Shown: positions 44,991 through 53,792 of the stretch, piece after piece
Layout of the letters: each line of letters begins with the position of its first letter
Numbering within the stretch: position 1 is the stretch's first letter
DNA from: a virus
Reading direction: 5' to 3' (one strand)
IMG/VR virus record: IMGVR_UViG_3300010373_000002
Location: 1-64,000 of that record
DNA length: 64,000 bases
The notes under the pieces: generated by a model
Databases searched by the model: none
What the model saw: only the letters and a program-made list of their open reading frames with translations
Told to the model about the DNA's origin: nothing
Translations under genes and position numbers: made by a program

Positions 44991-47072
44991 ATGTATATTC
45001 GCCGTGGCGGAAGCCTACCGAAACCTCGTTGGGCGACCGGAACCACGGCTCGGAAGGGGCCGGGCGGTTATGGCGGCTCCTTCGGTTTCGGTTTCGGCGG
45101 TTCCACTTCCGCAGACGCTTTCGGCAAGAAGCCGGCTCCGACTCCGGCTCGCTTGGTCGATTGTTATAAACAGATCATCTATTCCTGCATCACCCTCAAT
45201 CAAGGCGCGGTCTCCTCGAACCCCCTCCGTCTCTACGCCTATCTCGACAAGAGCGACAAGAAGAAGGCGTGGGACGGCAGACCGATCGAACGCAAGCATC
45301 GGCTCCGCACCAACGAAGCCTTGAAGTCGATGGGGTCGCGATATATCAGCGACGAGGTTGAAGAGGTCACTTCCCACGTCGCCTTGGACGTCATCTCGCG
45401 GCCGAACAAATACTTCGACGGCAACAGCCTACTCCAATATATCGTCGTGTCGATGGATGTCGTCGGCGCGTTCTACGCGGAACCGTTGGGATCGCGACTC
45501 GGCAATCCGGTCAAGGAACTCTGGCCTTTGCCGCCGCATTACGTGTTTCCGGTTCCCGAGGTCGCCGATTTCGCCGAAATAGATTACTACCTCTTTGGTT
45601 CGCTCCGCTTCGAATTCGAAGAGTTGATCCGCATCCAATGGAACGACCTTCGCAATCCCTACCTCAACAACTACTCGCCGACGCGAGCCGCCTTTCAGTA
45701 TGCCGGACTAGAAGACGAGTGGGTTTCGACCCAACGCCAAACCTTCGAGAACGGCCCCGGTCCCTCCGCAGTCTTCTCGCCTAAAGACCCCGAGTTCACC
45801 TTCTCGCCCGAGACTCGGGTTCGCCTGGAAACCGCCCTTAACATCAAACACACCGCCGGAGGGCGGGGCAGAGCCTTAGTGACCGACGGTGCGTTGGATA
45901 TGCACCCGATCACCTACCCGCCCAACGAGGTCGCCGAAACCGGAGTCGCCGAGTACGACCTGGAGAGAATCTGTAACTGTTTCGGCGTGCATCCCGCTCA
46001 GATGTCGCGCGACACGAATATGGCGAACATGCAGGCGGCGAACGAGCATCACGCCAAAAGAGCCGTGCTTCCTCGCTGTATCGCCATCGCCAACGGTCTC
46101 ACTCGCGAGGTCGCTCAGAGATACGACAAGCGTTTATTCTTCGCCTTCGATCCCGTCGTCACGCCCGACCTCAAACTTCAAGCCGAGATTCACGACAAGT
46201 ACATATCCAACGGCGTCTACACGATCAACCGCGTGCGAGCGGACTTGGGCGAGCAACCGAGCGATTACGGCGAACTGCCTTGGTTCAGCAACAAACTGAT
46301 CCAGCCGGACGCGATGGCCGAGCAGATGGATCACGAGCAAGAGATGGATCGCGCCCAACTGCGGGAGTCGCGAGCGGCCAGATTGGCTCAACAAGCGGCG
46401 GCGACGGCGGCGGCGACGGCGGCGGCGAACAAACCGAAGAAGCCCGCAGGAAAGTCGTTCCCCGATCACTTGGTCGAAACGGTCGGCAGGTTGGACGAAC
46501 GGTTGCGAGTCATCGCCAATAAACTTCTCGCTTCCGAAGGGACCGACAATGGCTTCGGTCTTAGCGATGCTCTTACTCTCGCCGCTTATCTACGCAACCT
46601 TGACCGTCGCGTTGACGATTCCTCGCTCGATACGGTCCCTGTTCAAATCCCCGAGGCAATCACCTTGAATTGCGGCGCAATCAACGAGCCTCCCGAAGAA
46701 CCTTTGCCGGCTCCGGTCGTCGCTCCCGACGAGACCCCTTCCGAGAGCGTCGCGATCGAGCAAGCCGACGAGGAATTCGACTGGACGCACGACGGCTTCT
46801 TGGCTCGCCGCGTCGCCGAGGAAGCGGACATTTCCAAAGCGGTCGAAGTCGAAACCGAGGCTTTCGATATAGAGAACCCCGTTCACGTCTTCGGCTATTC
46901 GACCGACCCGGAGACGCCTGCGGCCGAAGAATCCAATGAATCCGAAACAATCCAATCGTTAATCCAGACCGCCGCCGAAGAAACGCCTCCCTCCGAGCCT
47001 GAGAAGGCGGTTGCTCCCAAGAAACGCAAACGTCGCAAGAAAGCCAAAGAGGAGGCCGAAATTGCCCCTTGA
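44991..47072 (+). CDS. Portal protein (HK97-type) with long tail
   Basis: 693 residues. Core (about 40-430) has the HK97 portal pattern: LVDCYKQIIYSCITLNQGAV start, YISDEVEEVTSHVALDVISR, VSMDVVGAFYAEPLGSRLGN, EELIRIQWNDLRNPYLNNYS, FGVHPAQMSRDTN. After it come an Ala/Thr-rich segment, an acidic region and a basic end (PKKRKRRKKAKEEAE). The core forms the dodecameric DNA gate. The extension is unusual and could carry scaffolding or protease-contact functions. It overlaps the prohead protease start by 11 bp. Confidence 0.88.
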   Translation: MYIRRGGSLPKPRWATGTTARKGPGGYGGSFGFGFGGSTSADAFGKKPAPTPARLVDCYKQIIYSCITLNQGAVSSNPLRLYAYLDKSDKKKAWDGRPIERKHRLRTNEALKSMGSRYISDEVEEVTSHVALDVISRPNKYFDGNSLLQYIVVSMDVVGAFYAEPLGSRLGNPVKELWPLPPHYVFPVPEVADFAEIDYYLFGSLRFEFEELIRIQWNDLRNPYLNNYSPTRAAFQYAGLEDEWVSTQRQTFENGPGPSAVFSPKDPEFTFSPETRVRLETALNIKHTAGGRGRALVTDGALDMHPITYPPNEVAETGVAEYDLERICNCFGVHPAQMSRDTNMANMQAANEHHAKRAVLPRCIAIANGLTREVAQRYDKRLFFAFDPVVTPDLKLQAEIHDKYISNGVYTINRVRADLGEQPSDYGELPWFSNKLIQPDAMAEQMDHEQEMDRAQLRESRAARLAQQAAATAAATAAANKPKKPAGKSFPDHLVETVGRLDERLRVIANKLLASEGTDNGFGLSDALTLAAYLRNLDRRVDDSSLDTVPVQIPEAITLNCGAINEPPEEPLPAPVVAPDETPSESVAIEQADEEFDWTHDGFLARRVAEEADISKAVEVETEAFDIENPVHVFGYSTDPETPAAEESNESETIQSLIQTAAEETPPSEPEKAVAPKKRKRRKKAKEEAEIAP

Positions 47073-48579
47073 TATCACTTGCTCGAAATCGTCCGTCGCC
47101 AAGGTCGATGTCTCCGTCGAAGCCGTCCAAGAGAACGAGAAGCGTTGGGCCGTATTCACGATCACGACCGACGACGTTGACCGTACCGGCGACGTGATTA
47201 TCGCCACCGGCGGCGACTACGCCGATTATTTGAAGAACCCTGTCGTTCTAGCCGTTCACGATATGTACTCGTGGCCGGTCGGGACCGCCGAAACGATCGA
47301 GGTTCAGCCGGATAAGCGGTCGGTGAAGTCTAAAGTCGTATTCCCGGACGGCGACCCCGAGATCGACCGGCTCTACAACCTGATCAAACAAAATGTCGTC
47401 AGAGGTTGCTCGGTCCAAATTCGCGTCCACTCGCAAGGGCCTCCCACCAAGGAAGAGTTGAAGGCTCGTCCCGATTGGGCGGGGGCTTCCAACATTATCC
47501 GCCAGTGGTCGCTGATCGAATGGTCGATCTGTCCGATCGGCATGAACCAGAACGCCTTGCTCGAAGCCGTCAAAAAAGGTCTGACGATCGAAGGCAAAGT
47601 GGCCGAATGGATCGAACCGCCGACGTGCGAGGTTCCCTTCAAGGAAACGAAGATTTCCGAGAAGCATTGGGACGAGGACGGGGCGGTCGCTCGACTCAAG
47701 CGTTGGGCGTCCAAAGACGGTTCCGGCGATCTCGATCAGATGGATTGGGATAAGTACCGCGAAGGTTTCGCGTGGTGCGATTACGAGAATCGAGAATCGT
47801 TCAAATCCTACAGGTTTCCACACCATGATGTCGTTCACGGTGAACTTGTAGTCGTAAGAGAATACCTTGATAACATTTTAACATACGGAATATTCGATTC
47901 ATTCAAGGTTTCGGAATACGAAAAAGTCGGAAATCATCTCGCGAAACACTATGGACAATGGGGTGAAAAAGCTCCCTGGGATCATGAACAACCAAAGGAA
48001 GACGATATGAGCCTGTTTGATGCCAAGGGGCCTGTTCCCCACGAAAAACAAAATCACATGGACGGCAAGTTCGACCATAGGGAGGCTTTGAATCGGGTCC
48101 GAAAAATGTGTTCGATCGACGGCACGGCGAAACAAGAGGACATGAACTTCTCTCTATACGCCAAGGCTTTCGCTCACGTTAATCCCGAAAGAGTGGACAA
48201 ATTCGACGGCTACTCTTTGCTTCACCACGACGTTGATAAAAAAGGCGTTATGTGTATGCACAAGATGGGGTTGCAGGATGCCGACATGAAGCTCGTCAAG
48301 GGAGATCACAATATCCCCGAGGAGCACATGGAAGGCGTCAAGGACCACATCCGCAAGCATTATCAAGAAATGGAATCGAAGCCCGTCTTCGACGATCACG
48401 GCCACAAAGCCTTGGATCAACCGGCCGAATTGGACGCGAATAAAGCCAAATTGGATGAAATCGCCGCCCGCCTCAAAGCGACGTCGAGAATCAAGAAAGC
48501 GGCCGAGAAGCCGATCGAAGTCCCGATCGAAGACACCGTGAAAACCGTGCTCGATCGCCTTCGTGGTTACACTTCCTAA
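47062..48579 (+). CDS. HK97 prohead protease with duplicated C-terminal domain
   Basis: 505 residues from a TTG at 47062, chosen because GAGGAGG lies upstream. The N-terminal ~160 residues follow the U35 protease: VFTITTDDVDRTGDVI, NPVVLAVHDMYSWPVGT (catalytic His), VVRGCSVQIRV (Ser). The extension holds two copies of a domain, about 205-300 (ARLKRWASKDGSGDLDQMDW...YREGFAWCDYENRESFKSYR...HHDVVHGEL) and about 335-440 (VRKMCSIDGTAKQEDMNFSL...YAKAFAHVNPE...LHHDVDKKG). This domain is known from other prohead-protease fusions, usually as one copy. It may act in scaffolding. Confidence 0.85.
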   Translation: MPLDITCSKSSVAKVDVSVEAVQENEKRWAVFTITTDDVDRTGDVIIATGGDYADYLKNPVVLAVHDMYSWPVGTAETIEVQPDKRSVKSKVVFPDGDPEIDRLYNLIKQNVVRGCSVQIRVHSQGPPTKEELKARPDWAGASNIIRQWSLIEWSICPIGMNQNALLEAVKKGLTIEGKVAEWIEPPTCEVPFKETKISEKHWDEDGAVARLKRWASKDGSGDLDQMDWDKYREGFAWCDYENRESFKSYRFPHHDVVHGELVVVREYLDNILTYGIFDSFKVSEYEKVGNHLAKHYGQWGEKAPWDHEQPKEDDMSLFDAKGPVPHEKQNHMDGKFDHREALNRVRKMCSIDGTAKQEDMNFSLYAKAFAHVNPERVDKFDGYSLLHHDVDKKGVMCMHKMGLQDADMKLVKGDHNIPEEHMEGVKDHIRKHYQEMESKPVFDDHGHKALDQPAELDANKAKLDEIAARLKATSRIKKAAEKPIEVPIEDTVKTVLDRLRGYTS

Positions 48580-48670
48580 TATCACTTCCTTTTAAGTTCT
48601 CATTCGATTTTTCCCACCCAAATAGTCGCACGGCGCTATTCGTGCGCCTACGCGCAAAGGATTCATTTTC

Positions 48671-50083
48671 ATGCGTCAAATCGAAATGCTCAAGTCCTAC
48701 AACGGACTCGAAAAGGGCAGCAAATACGAGGTCAACGACGACGAAGCGGATTTGCTGGTCAAAGCCGAAATCGCCAAGTTGGTCGTGGAAGAGAAGGCCG
48801 CTCCGGTCGCCGGCATGACTCAAGAGGACTTGATCAAAACGATCACGGGCGTCTTGACTCAACTCGACGCGGTTTCCGAGCGTAAAAGCAAGGTCGCCAA
48901 CCCGGCCGAGGCCAAAGAGCCGCGTTCCTTGGGCGAGTGGTTCAAAGAGTTGGCGTTCGCGAACTCTCAGTCGATGGATATTCCCGCCGACCGCAAAAAG
49001 AGCGCCGTCAATATTTTGGTGAAGAAGTACGAGACGGAGTTCAACCGCTCGTTCGACAGCGACTTCAGCGAAGGTCTCAACCGAGACGCCGCCAAAGTGG
49101 CGAAGTCGATGGGTTACGCCGGCGACACCGTTCAGAAGGCGTCGGCCTTGGGCGAAACGTCGAGCGGCTTGGGCGGAGCCTTGGTTCCGTTCGAATTCAT
49201 GCCGCAACTCATGACCTTGATCGAGAATCAAGCCGACCTGATGCCCAAGTGTCGCCAAGTGCCCATGAACGGGACTTCGCTCACCTTCCCCGCCCTCGAT
49301 TACTCGCTCGGCGGCAGCGGCGCGAACCCCTTTCTGGCCGGCATGAAGGCGTCGTGGGGAACCGATGGGGCCACGTTCAACCAACAGAACCCCAACTTCC
49401 GCCAGATCGAACTCAAGCCGAACATCTTGAGCGGTTACACGGTCGCCTCGAAGAATTTGGTCGAAGATTCGCCGGAGACGGTGGGCGCGATCTTGAGCGA
49501 GTTGATCTCTCAGACCGCCGCGTTCTACATCGACTACGCGATCCTCTTCGGCTCGGGCGCGAACCAGCCGCTCGGCGTCTTCAACGCTCCGGCGACGATC
49601 AGCGTCAACCGGGCGGGGACGGCCAACGGCAACTACAACACCGACTTGACCGCGATGAACGCCAAGATGCTCCGCTCCAAGGGCAAGTCTTCGCCGTTCT
49701 GGATCACGTCTCCCTCGGTCGAACAACTCATCTTGGAGATGACCGACTCGACCGGCCGCTTGATCTTCCTGCCCAACTTCCCGAACCCGACCGGCGGCCA
49801 GGTTCAGTCGAACTACGGCGATCGGCTCTACAAGTACCCGTACATCGTCTCGCAACTCGCCGCTTCGGCCGCGACCGCAGGCGACTTGTTCCTCTTGGAC
49901 TTGGACAAATACTTCCTCGGTATGCGCAAGCAGCTTGAGGTTCAAGTGTCCGATCAGGTCAACTTCCTGAGCTACCAACTCGTGTGGCGGTTCATCCTCC
50001 GTTGCGACGGCAAGCCGTGGCTCAACACCAGCTTAACCTTGCAGAACGGCGACGTCGTTTCCCCGTTCGTCTACCGCAATTGA
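48671..50083 (+). CDS. Major capsid protein (HK97 fold)
   Basis: 470 residues. N-terminal ~140 residues (DDEADLLVKAEIAKLVVEEK, TITGVLTQLDAVSERK) look like a scaffold/delta region to be removed by the protease. The rest is the HK97-fold capsid: SGLGGALVPFEFMPQLMTLI, SGYTVASKNLVEDSPETVGA, IDYAILFGSGANQPLGVFNA, QVNFLSYQLVWRFILRCDGK. Placed right after the protease, as expected. Confidence 0.92.
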   Translation: MRQIEMLKSYNGLEKGSKYEVNDDEADLLVKAEIAKLVVEEKAAPVAGMTQEDLIKTITGVLTQLDAVSERKSKVANPAEAKEPRSLGEWFKELAFANSQSMDIPADRKKSAVNILVKKYETEFNRSFDSDFSEGLNRDAAKVAKSMGYAGDTVQKASALGETSSGLGGALVPFEFMPQLMTLIENQADLMPKCRQVPMNGTSLTFPALDYSLGGSGANPFLAGMKASWGTDGATFNQQNPNFRQIELKPNILSGYTVASKNLVEDSPETVGAILSELISQTAAFYIDYAILFGSGANQPLGVFNAPATISVNRAGTANGNYNTDLTAMNAKMLRSKGKSSPFWITSPSVEQLILEMTDSTGRLIFLPNFPNPTGGQVQSNYGDRLYKYPYIVSQLAASAATAGDLFLLDLDKYFLGMRKQLEVQVSDQVNFLSYQLVWRFILRCDGKPWLNTSLTLQNGDVVSPFVYRN

Positions 50084-50096
50084 TCCGCACTTCAAA

Positions 50097-50120
50097 CCCC
50101 GTTCCATTCGGCTCGGGGTC
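50097..50120 (+). terminator. Weak attenuator hairpin after capsid
   Basis: ACCCCG/CGGGGT 6-bp stem followed by a short pyrimidine run, in the 74-bp gap after the capsid gene. Confidence 0.35.
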
Positions 50121-50157
50121 TCTATTCATATATTCATTTTTGGGAGATGATTAAGCA

Positions 50158-50628
50158 ATGCCCGCCACTCTGCAACTGCGGATCACCGATCGGATGGCTT
50201 GCGTCGGCAATGTCCTGGCGCAAAGCGTCACCACGATCCAATCGACCGACGCGATCAACTTGGGCCTCTGGAACCGGGTTCTGTTCGTCGTCAGCGTCGG
50301 AGCCATCGGGGCCAGCGCCACGGTGACGTTCACGGTCACTTCGTCCACGACTTCCGGCGGCAGCTATACGGCGCTGACCGGCGTCAATATCGGCAACGAT
50401 ACGACCGGCACGCACGTCTGGCTGGTCGAAGTCGATACCCAAGCCGTCTACAACGCGCTTAACCTCGCCAACGGCACGGATATCTTCATTAAAGGCAACG
50501 TCACCAGCACGACCGCCGCGACTCCTTGCGCCGTCGTCGCCCTGGCCGAAGGCGGACATTACTTGCCGCCGGTCTCCAGCACCTACGGCTCGCACGTCCA
50601 AACGCCCGTCGTGGTCTTGGGCGGTTAA
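50158..50628 (+). CDS. Capsid-associated beta-rich protein, likely decoration
   Basis: 156 residues, beta-rich and hydrophobic (LGLWNRVLFVVSVGAIGASA, TVTFTVTSSTTSGGSYTALT, WLVEVDTQAVYNALNLANGT). The position just after the capsid gene suggests a head decoration protein. No conserved motif is certain. Confidence 0.6.
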   Translation: MPATLQLRITDRMACVGNVLAQSVTTIQSTDAINLGLWNRVLFVVSVGAIGASATVTFTVTSSTTSGGSYTALTGVNIGNDTTGTHVWLVEVDTQAVYNALNLANGTDIFIKGNVTSTTAATPCAVVALAEGGHYLPPVSSTYGSHVQTPVVVLGG

Positions 50629-50639
50629 TATTGCTTCAG

Positions 50640-50678
50640 CCGCCGCCCGGCCCATTTCGCAAGCCGGGCGGCGGTTTT
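50640..50678 (+). terminator. Strong intrinsic terminator
   Basis: CCGCCGCCCGGC (50640-50651) pairs perfectly with GCCGGGCGGCGG (50663-50674), followed by TTTT. It lies just after the decoration-like gene and would reduce read-through into the downstream structural genes, keeping capsid mRNA high. Confidence 0.8.
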
Positions 50679-50702
50679 CTCAACGACGCAAAGGAGTCCG
50701 TC

Positions 50703-50843
50703 ATGTCTTGGCTCTCAAGCGTCGTCGGTAACGGAACCGGAGTGTCGGTCTCCTTGGCCGCGCTTTCGTTAGTCCTTATTACATCATTATTTAATACTGC
50801 TTGTTTGTCTATCGTCTTATTAAAGGCGATCGGCAAAAAATGA
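50703..50843 (+). CDS. 46-residue membrane protein
   Basis: One hydrophobic span (SVSLAALSLVLITSLFNTAC, LSIVLLKAIGKK). Strong AAAGGAG ribosome site. Possibly holin-like; function unknown. Confidence 0.65.
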   Translation: MSWLSSVVGNGTGVSVSLAALSLVLITSLFNTACLSIVLLKAIGKK

Positions 50844-50860
50844 AATAAGAAAGAGAAACC

Positions 50861-51169
50861 ATGTCCGCTTTGCTCACGCACACGCTCACTCCCGAAGGTC
50901 CGGTCGGCGACAGCGCCCAAGTCGAACTCGATTACACGGTGGACGGAACCGGGGCCGCTCCCATCGTCAATCCCGTCTCCAGCCCGTTCGAGATCGACCT
51001 CGCTCCCGGCCAAGTCTTCACGGGAACCGCGTCGTTCATCTCGCCGACCGGCGTCAAGAGCGACCCGACCCCGGTCCTCTCTTTTACCGCCGTTGACGAC
51101 ATCAAGCCGGCCGCGCCTTCCGATCTGAAAGTGACCGGCAAGGTAAAAAAATTGCAGGCGGCGGTCTGA
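50861..51169 (+). CDS. Hypothetical structural-type protein
   Basis: 102 residues, beta-rich (LLTHTLTPEGPVGDSAQVEL, FEIDLAPGQVFTGTASFISP, VLSFTAVDDIKPAAPSDLKV), like a small Ig-like or decoration domain. Function unknown. Confidence 0.6.
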   Translation: MSALLTHTLTPEGPVGDSAQVELDYTVDGTGAAPIVNPVSSPFEIDLAPGQVFTGTASFISPTGVKSDPTPVLSFTAVDDIKPAAPSDLKVTGKVKKLQAAV

Positions 51170-51189
51170 AACTTTGGGTTGCTCTTGCC

Positions 51190-51393
51190 GTGTCCATCGC
51201 CACGTCTCTTTACGAGGTTTCCCATCCCGGCGAAACCGTAACCACGCCGGACGCACCGCCGACCGCCGCCGCAGTCAAAGCGCTTGAGGACGAATTCGAG
51301 GGCTTGCTTCGCCTCAACGCCCAACTCTCCAAGGCGGCGGAGGCGGCGAAGCAAGAGAAACAACCCGTTAAAGCGACCACCGGACCTTCATAA
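51190..51393 (+). CDS. Small hypothetical protein
   Basis: 67 residues from a GTG with a weak ribosome site. Ala-rich helix (AAAVKALEDEFEGLLRLNAQ, LSKAAEAAKQEKQPVK). Function unknown. Confidence 0.5.
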   Translation: MSIATSLYEVSHPGETVTTPDAPPTAAAVKALEDEFEGLLRLNAQLSKAAEAAKQEKQPVKATTGPS

Positions 51394-51415
51394 AACGACT
51401 TATAAAGGGAATAAG

Positions 51416-51748
51416 ATGTCACTACTCACCGACGCGCCCTCGGTTAATTTTTGCAACAACCAAATCCGGCCGTTTTGCGACGTCTACGGCAAGGCAATCC
51501 AAGCGGCGATGCTCTTGGACGCCCAGTGGAACGCCAAAGGTCTTTCGGTTTCCATCCCCAACGACGCCGCCGTGATCATCGCGGACGGTTCTCAGGCCGG
51601 AGCCTTGCCCCAACCGGACGGGCGCACCTCGATCACCGGGGCCGACGTTCACAACGTCATGCTCGACGCCGAGGCTTTGATCGCGAACGTGCAAGCGAAT
51701 CAAGGCTTGATCCAATCGCAAATCGTCAAGCCCGCCGTGAATATCTGA
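51416..51748 (+). CDS. Hypothetical protein
   Basis: 110 residues from the ATG at 51416 with AAAGGGA upstream. Alpha/beta (AIQAAMLLDAQWNAKGLSVS, IPNDAAVIIADGSQAGALPQ, MLDAEALIANVQANQGLIQS). Function unknown. Confidence 0.6.
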   Translation: MSLLTDAPSVNFCNNQIRPFCDVYGKAIQAAMLLDAQWNAKGLSVSIPNDAAVIIADGSQAGALPQPDGRTSITGADVHNVMLDAEALIANVQANQGLIQSQIVKPAVNI

Positions 51749-51752
51749 AGTC

Positions 51753-51917
51753 TCAAGTCTCGACCAAATAAGCCGTCAAGAAAAACAGCGAGACGATCGC
51801 CGCCGCCGAGCCGACAAGCAGCGGAGTCGCCCGCTCGAATACCGCGCCCGCCGCTCCCAATAAAAGCAATCCGGCGAAGCAGAAAACCGGAATCAAATCG
51901 AATGCTTTTGATCTCAT
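51753..51917 (-). CDS. 54-residue two-span membrane protein, antisense to late operon
   Basis: On the minus strand from the ATG at 51917 with AAAGGA at good spacing: MRSKAFDLIPVFCFAGLLLL, GAAGAVFERATPLLVGSAAA, IVSLFFLTAYLVET. Two hydrophobic spans. The ORF fills the 248-bp gap between 51748 and 51997 exactly, so it is likely real although it opposes the operon. Confidence 0.6.
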   Translation of the reverse strand: MRSKAFDLIPVFCFAGLLLLGAAGAVFERATPLLVGSAAAIVSLFFLTAYLVET

Positions 51918-51996
51918 AAAATTATCCTTTTGTGAATCCGCCGAACACGACGACTCTTCTCCATTCTACGCGCGGAAACGGAAATAGGGACACCCC

Positions 51997-53688
51997 ATGG
52001 CCTTTAATGTCAAAGCCGCCGTCGAAGTCAACTCGTCGGGGGCCGATACCAACGGCGGCGGTTTCGACATCGGGGCCACTTTCGCGACCGACTTGGCCGC
52101 GACCGTCGCCAATACGTCCGCTCCGGTCGTGACCGCCGCCTCTTACACCGGCGGGTTCGTCGCCGGAGACGTGGGAGCCTTTCTTTATATCGCCTCGGGA
52201 ACCAATTGGATTCCGGGATTTTATCAGATCGCCTCCGTCGCGGGCGGAGCGGCAACCCTTTCGGCCGCTTGCGCCACCGTGGCATCGCCGACCGCCGGAA
52301 CTTGGGGTCTCGATTACTCGCGATCCACGTCGCCGCGCATCTCCTACGTCGATATGGCGATCGACCCGACCACTAACACCCAATTCACTTCCTCCACTAA
52401 CGCCGTCCTGCCGAATATCGTCGGCAACTATATCAAGGTCGCCTCGGGAACCGGATTCACGGTCCAAGTCGTCGAAGTCGTCTCCGTTTCCGGCGGAAAA
52501 GCGACATGCGACAAATCGCTGGGAACCCTCTCATCGACCGGAGGACACGGCGCTCTCGGCGGGGCCTTGGCGACGATCAACGCCGGGTTTGCTCTCATCA
52601 TCGGCTCGAACCACCTTTGGATCAAGAGCGGCAACTATACGACGGCGACCACGATCTCCACGTCCGTCTCCGGCAACGATACGCTCACGACCGGGCCGAC
52701 GATGATCTCCGGCTACAAAACGGTGCGCGGCGATATCGGTTATGGGCCGCTCGGCCTGAACGCTTCGAGCAGGCCCGTCGTGACGGCCACCGCCAGTTCG
52801 TTAAACGTGATCCAGACCAGCGGTCAATTCACGATCATCGAAAATCTTGTCGTCGATTCGGTCGGCGTCACGTTCTCGGCGAACACTTGCATTACCGCCA
52901 CAGGCGCTTACACGAAAGTAAGAAACTGCCTGTTGAAAAACGGATCGAACGCAGGCGTTGCGCTCGGAGGCCAATTCCAGGCGCTTGAATACAGCGAAAT
53001 CCTCGGCATGGTCGGCTCGAATCCCGCGATCAACGTCACCCAAGTCAGCACCATTGTTTACGGCTGTTCGGTCCACGACAACGCGGGCGACGGCTTCCAC
53101 TCGACGAACACCGGCGACATCATTCTCAACTCCCTGTTCGCCAACAACGCGGGCGTGGGCATCAACCTGGGGACGTTCGGCGTCGGCCACTTCATCATCG
53201 GCAACACGATCGTCGGCAGCGGCTCGCACGGCATCGGCAACCCCTCGCTCGTGTTCGGCCAGTTGGTGATCCGCGACAACATCATCGCCGACAACGGCGG
53301 CTGGGGCATCTTGGCCGTATCCTCGGGAAGCGTTCCCGACGATCCCATGTGGGACGGCAACCTCTACTACAACAACACGTCGGGCGCGATCGGCAACCTT
53401 GTCTCCGGCGCTCTCAACGCGGTCCCTTACACTCATGTCTACGACGTCAATCCGGCCTCGGCCGATCCGGTCACGTCGCACACCTCGGGCACGGCCAATT
53501 TCCCCACCGATAACTTCGGCCCGGTCACGACAGCGGGACCCAAGGCGGCGACATGGCTCTCCGCGTTCCCCGGCAACACGGCCACGGCCAACTATCGCGA
53601 CATGGGAGCCGTCCAGCATCAAGACGCGGGAAGCGGCGGTTCGCCGGGCAGACCGTTCTTCGTGCGGGGCAGCGTCATGCCGACCTAA
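51997..53688 (+). CDS. Right-handed beta-helix tail or decoration protein
   Basis: 563 residues. Beta-rich N-terminus (PVVTAASYTGGFVAGDVGAF) and a central/C-terminal right-handed beta-helix with N/G ladder repeats (IIENLVVDSVGVTFSANTCI, ILNSLFANNAGVGINLGTFG, HFIIGNTIVGSGSHGIGNPS, LVIRDNIIADNGGWGILAVS). Such folds are common in phage tailspikes and often bind or cleave polysaccharide. No catalytic residues can be assigned. Confidence 0.75.
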   Translation: MAFNVKAAVEVNSSGADTNGGGFDIGATFATDLAATVANTSAPVVTAASYTGGFVAGDVGAFLYIASGTNWIPGFYQIASVAGGAATLSAACATVASPTAGTWGLDYSRSTSPRISYVDMAIDPTTNTQFTSSTNAVLPNIVGNYIKVASGTGFTVQVVEVVSVSGGKATCDKSLGTLSSTGGHGALGGALATINAGFALIIGSNHLWIKSGNYTTATTISTSVSGNDTLTTGPTMISGYKTVRGDIGYGPLGLNASSRPVVTATASSLNVIQTSGQFTIIENLVVDSVGVTFSANTCITATGAYTKVRNCLLKNGSNAGVALGGQFQALEYSEILGMVGSNPAINVTQVSTIVYGCSVHDNAGDGFHSTNTGDIILNSLFANNAGVGINLGTFGVGHFIIGNTIVGSGSHGIGNPSLVFGQLVIRDNIIADNGGWGILAVSSGSVPDDPMWDGNLYYNNTSGAIGNLVSGALNAVPYTHVYDVNPASADPVTSHTSGTANFPTDNFGPVTTAGPKAATWLSAFPGNTATANYRDMGAVQHQDAGSGGSPGRPFFVRGSVMPT

Positions 53689-53698
53689 AGGAGTTGCC

Positions 53699-53791
53699 GT
53701 GCTCGCCGATTCCATGTGGGTTCTCGGTTCCTGTTACGTCCTCGTTTTGACGCTCGTTCTATTCACGTTCGCGGCGAGAGAGGGAGACTAA
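53699..53791 (+). CDS. 30-residue membrane peptide
   Basis: GTG start directly behind AAAGGAG. MLADSMWVLGSCYVLVLTLV then LFTFAAREGD is one hydrophobic span. Short but well supported by the ribosome site and spacing. Confidence 0.55.
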   Translation: MLADSMWVLGSCYVLVLTLVLFTFAAREGD

Positions 53792-53792
53792 T

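Noticed and set aside
52801-53715. 304-residue minus-strand ORF
   Set aside because: Arg/Val/Ala-rich shadow of the beta-helix gene on the plus strand, with no domain features.
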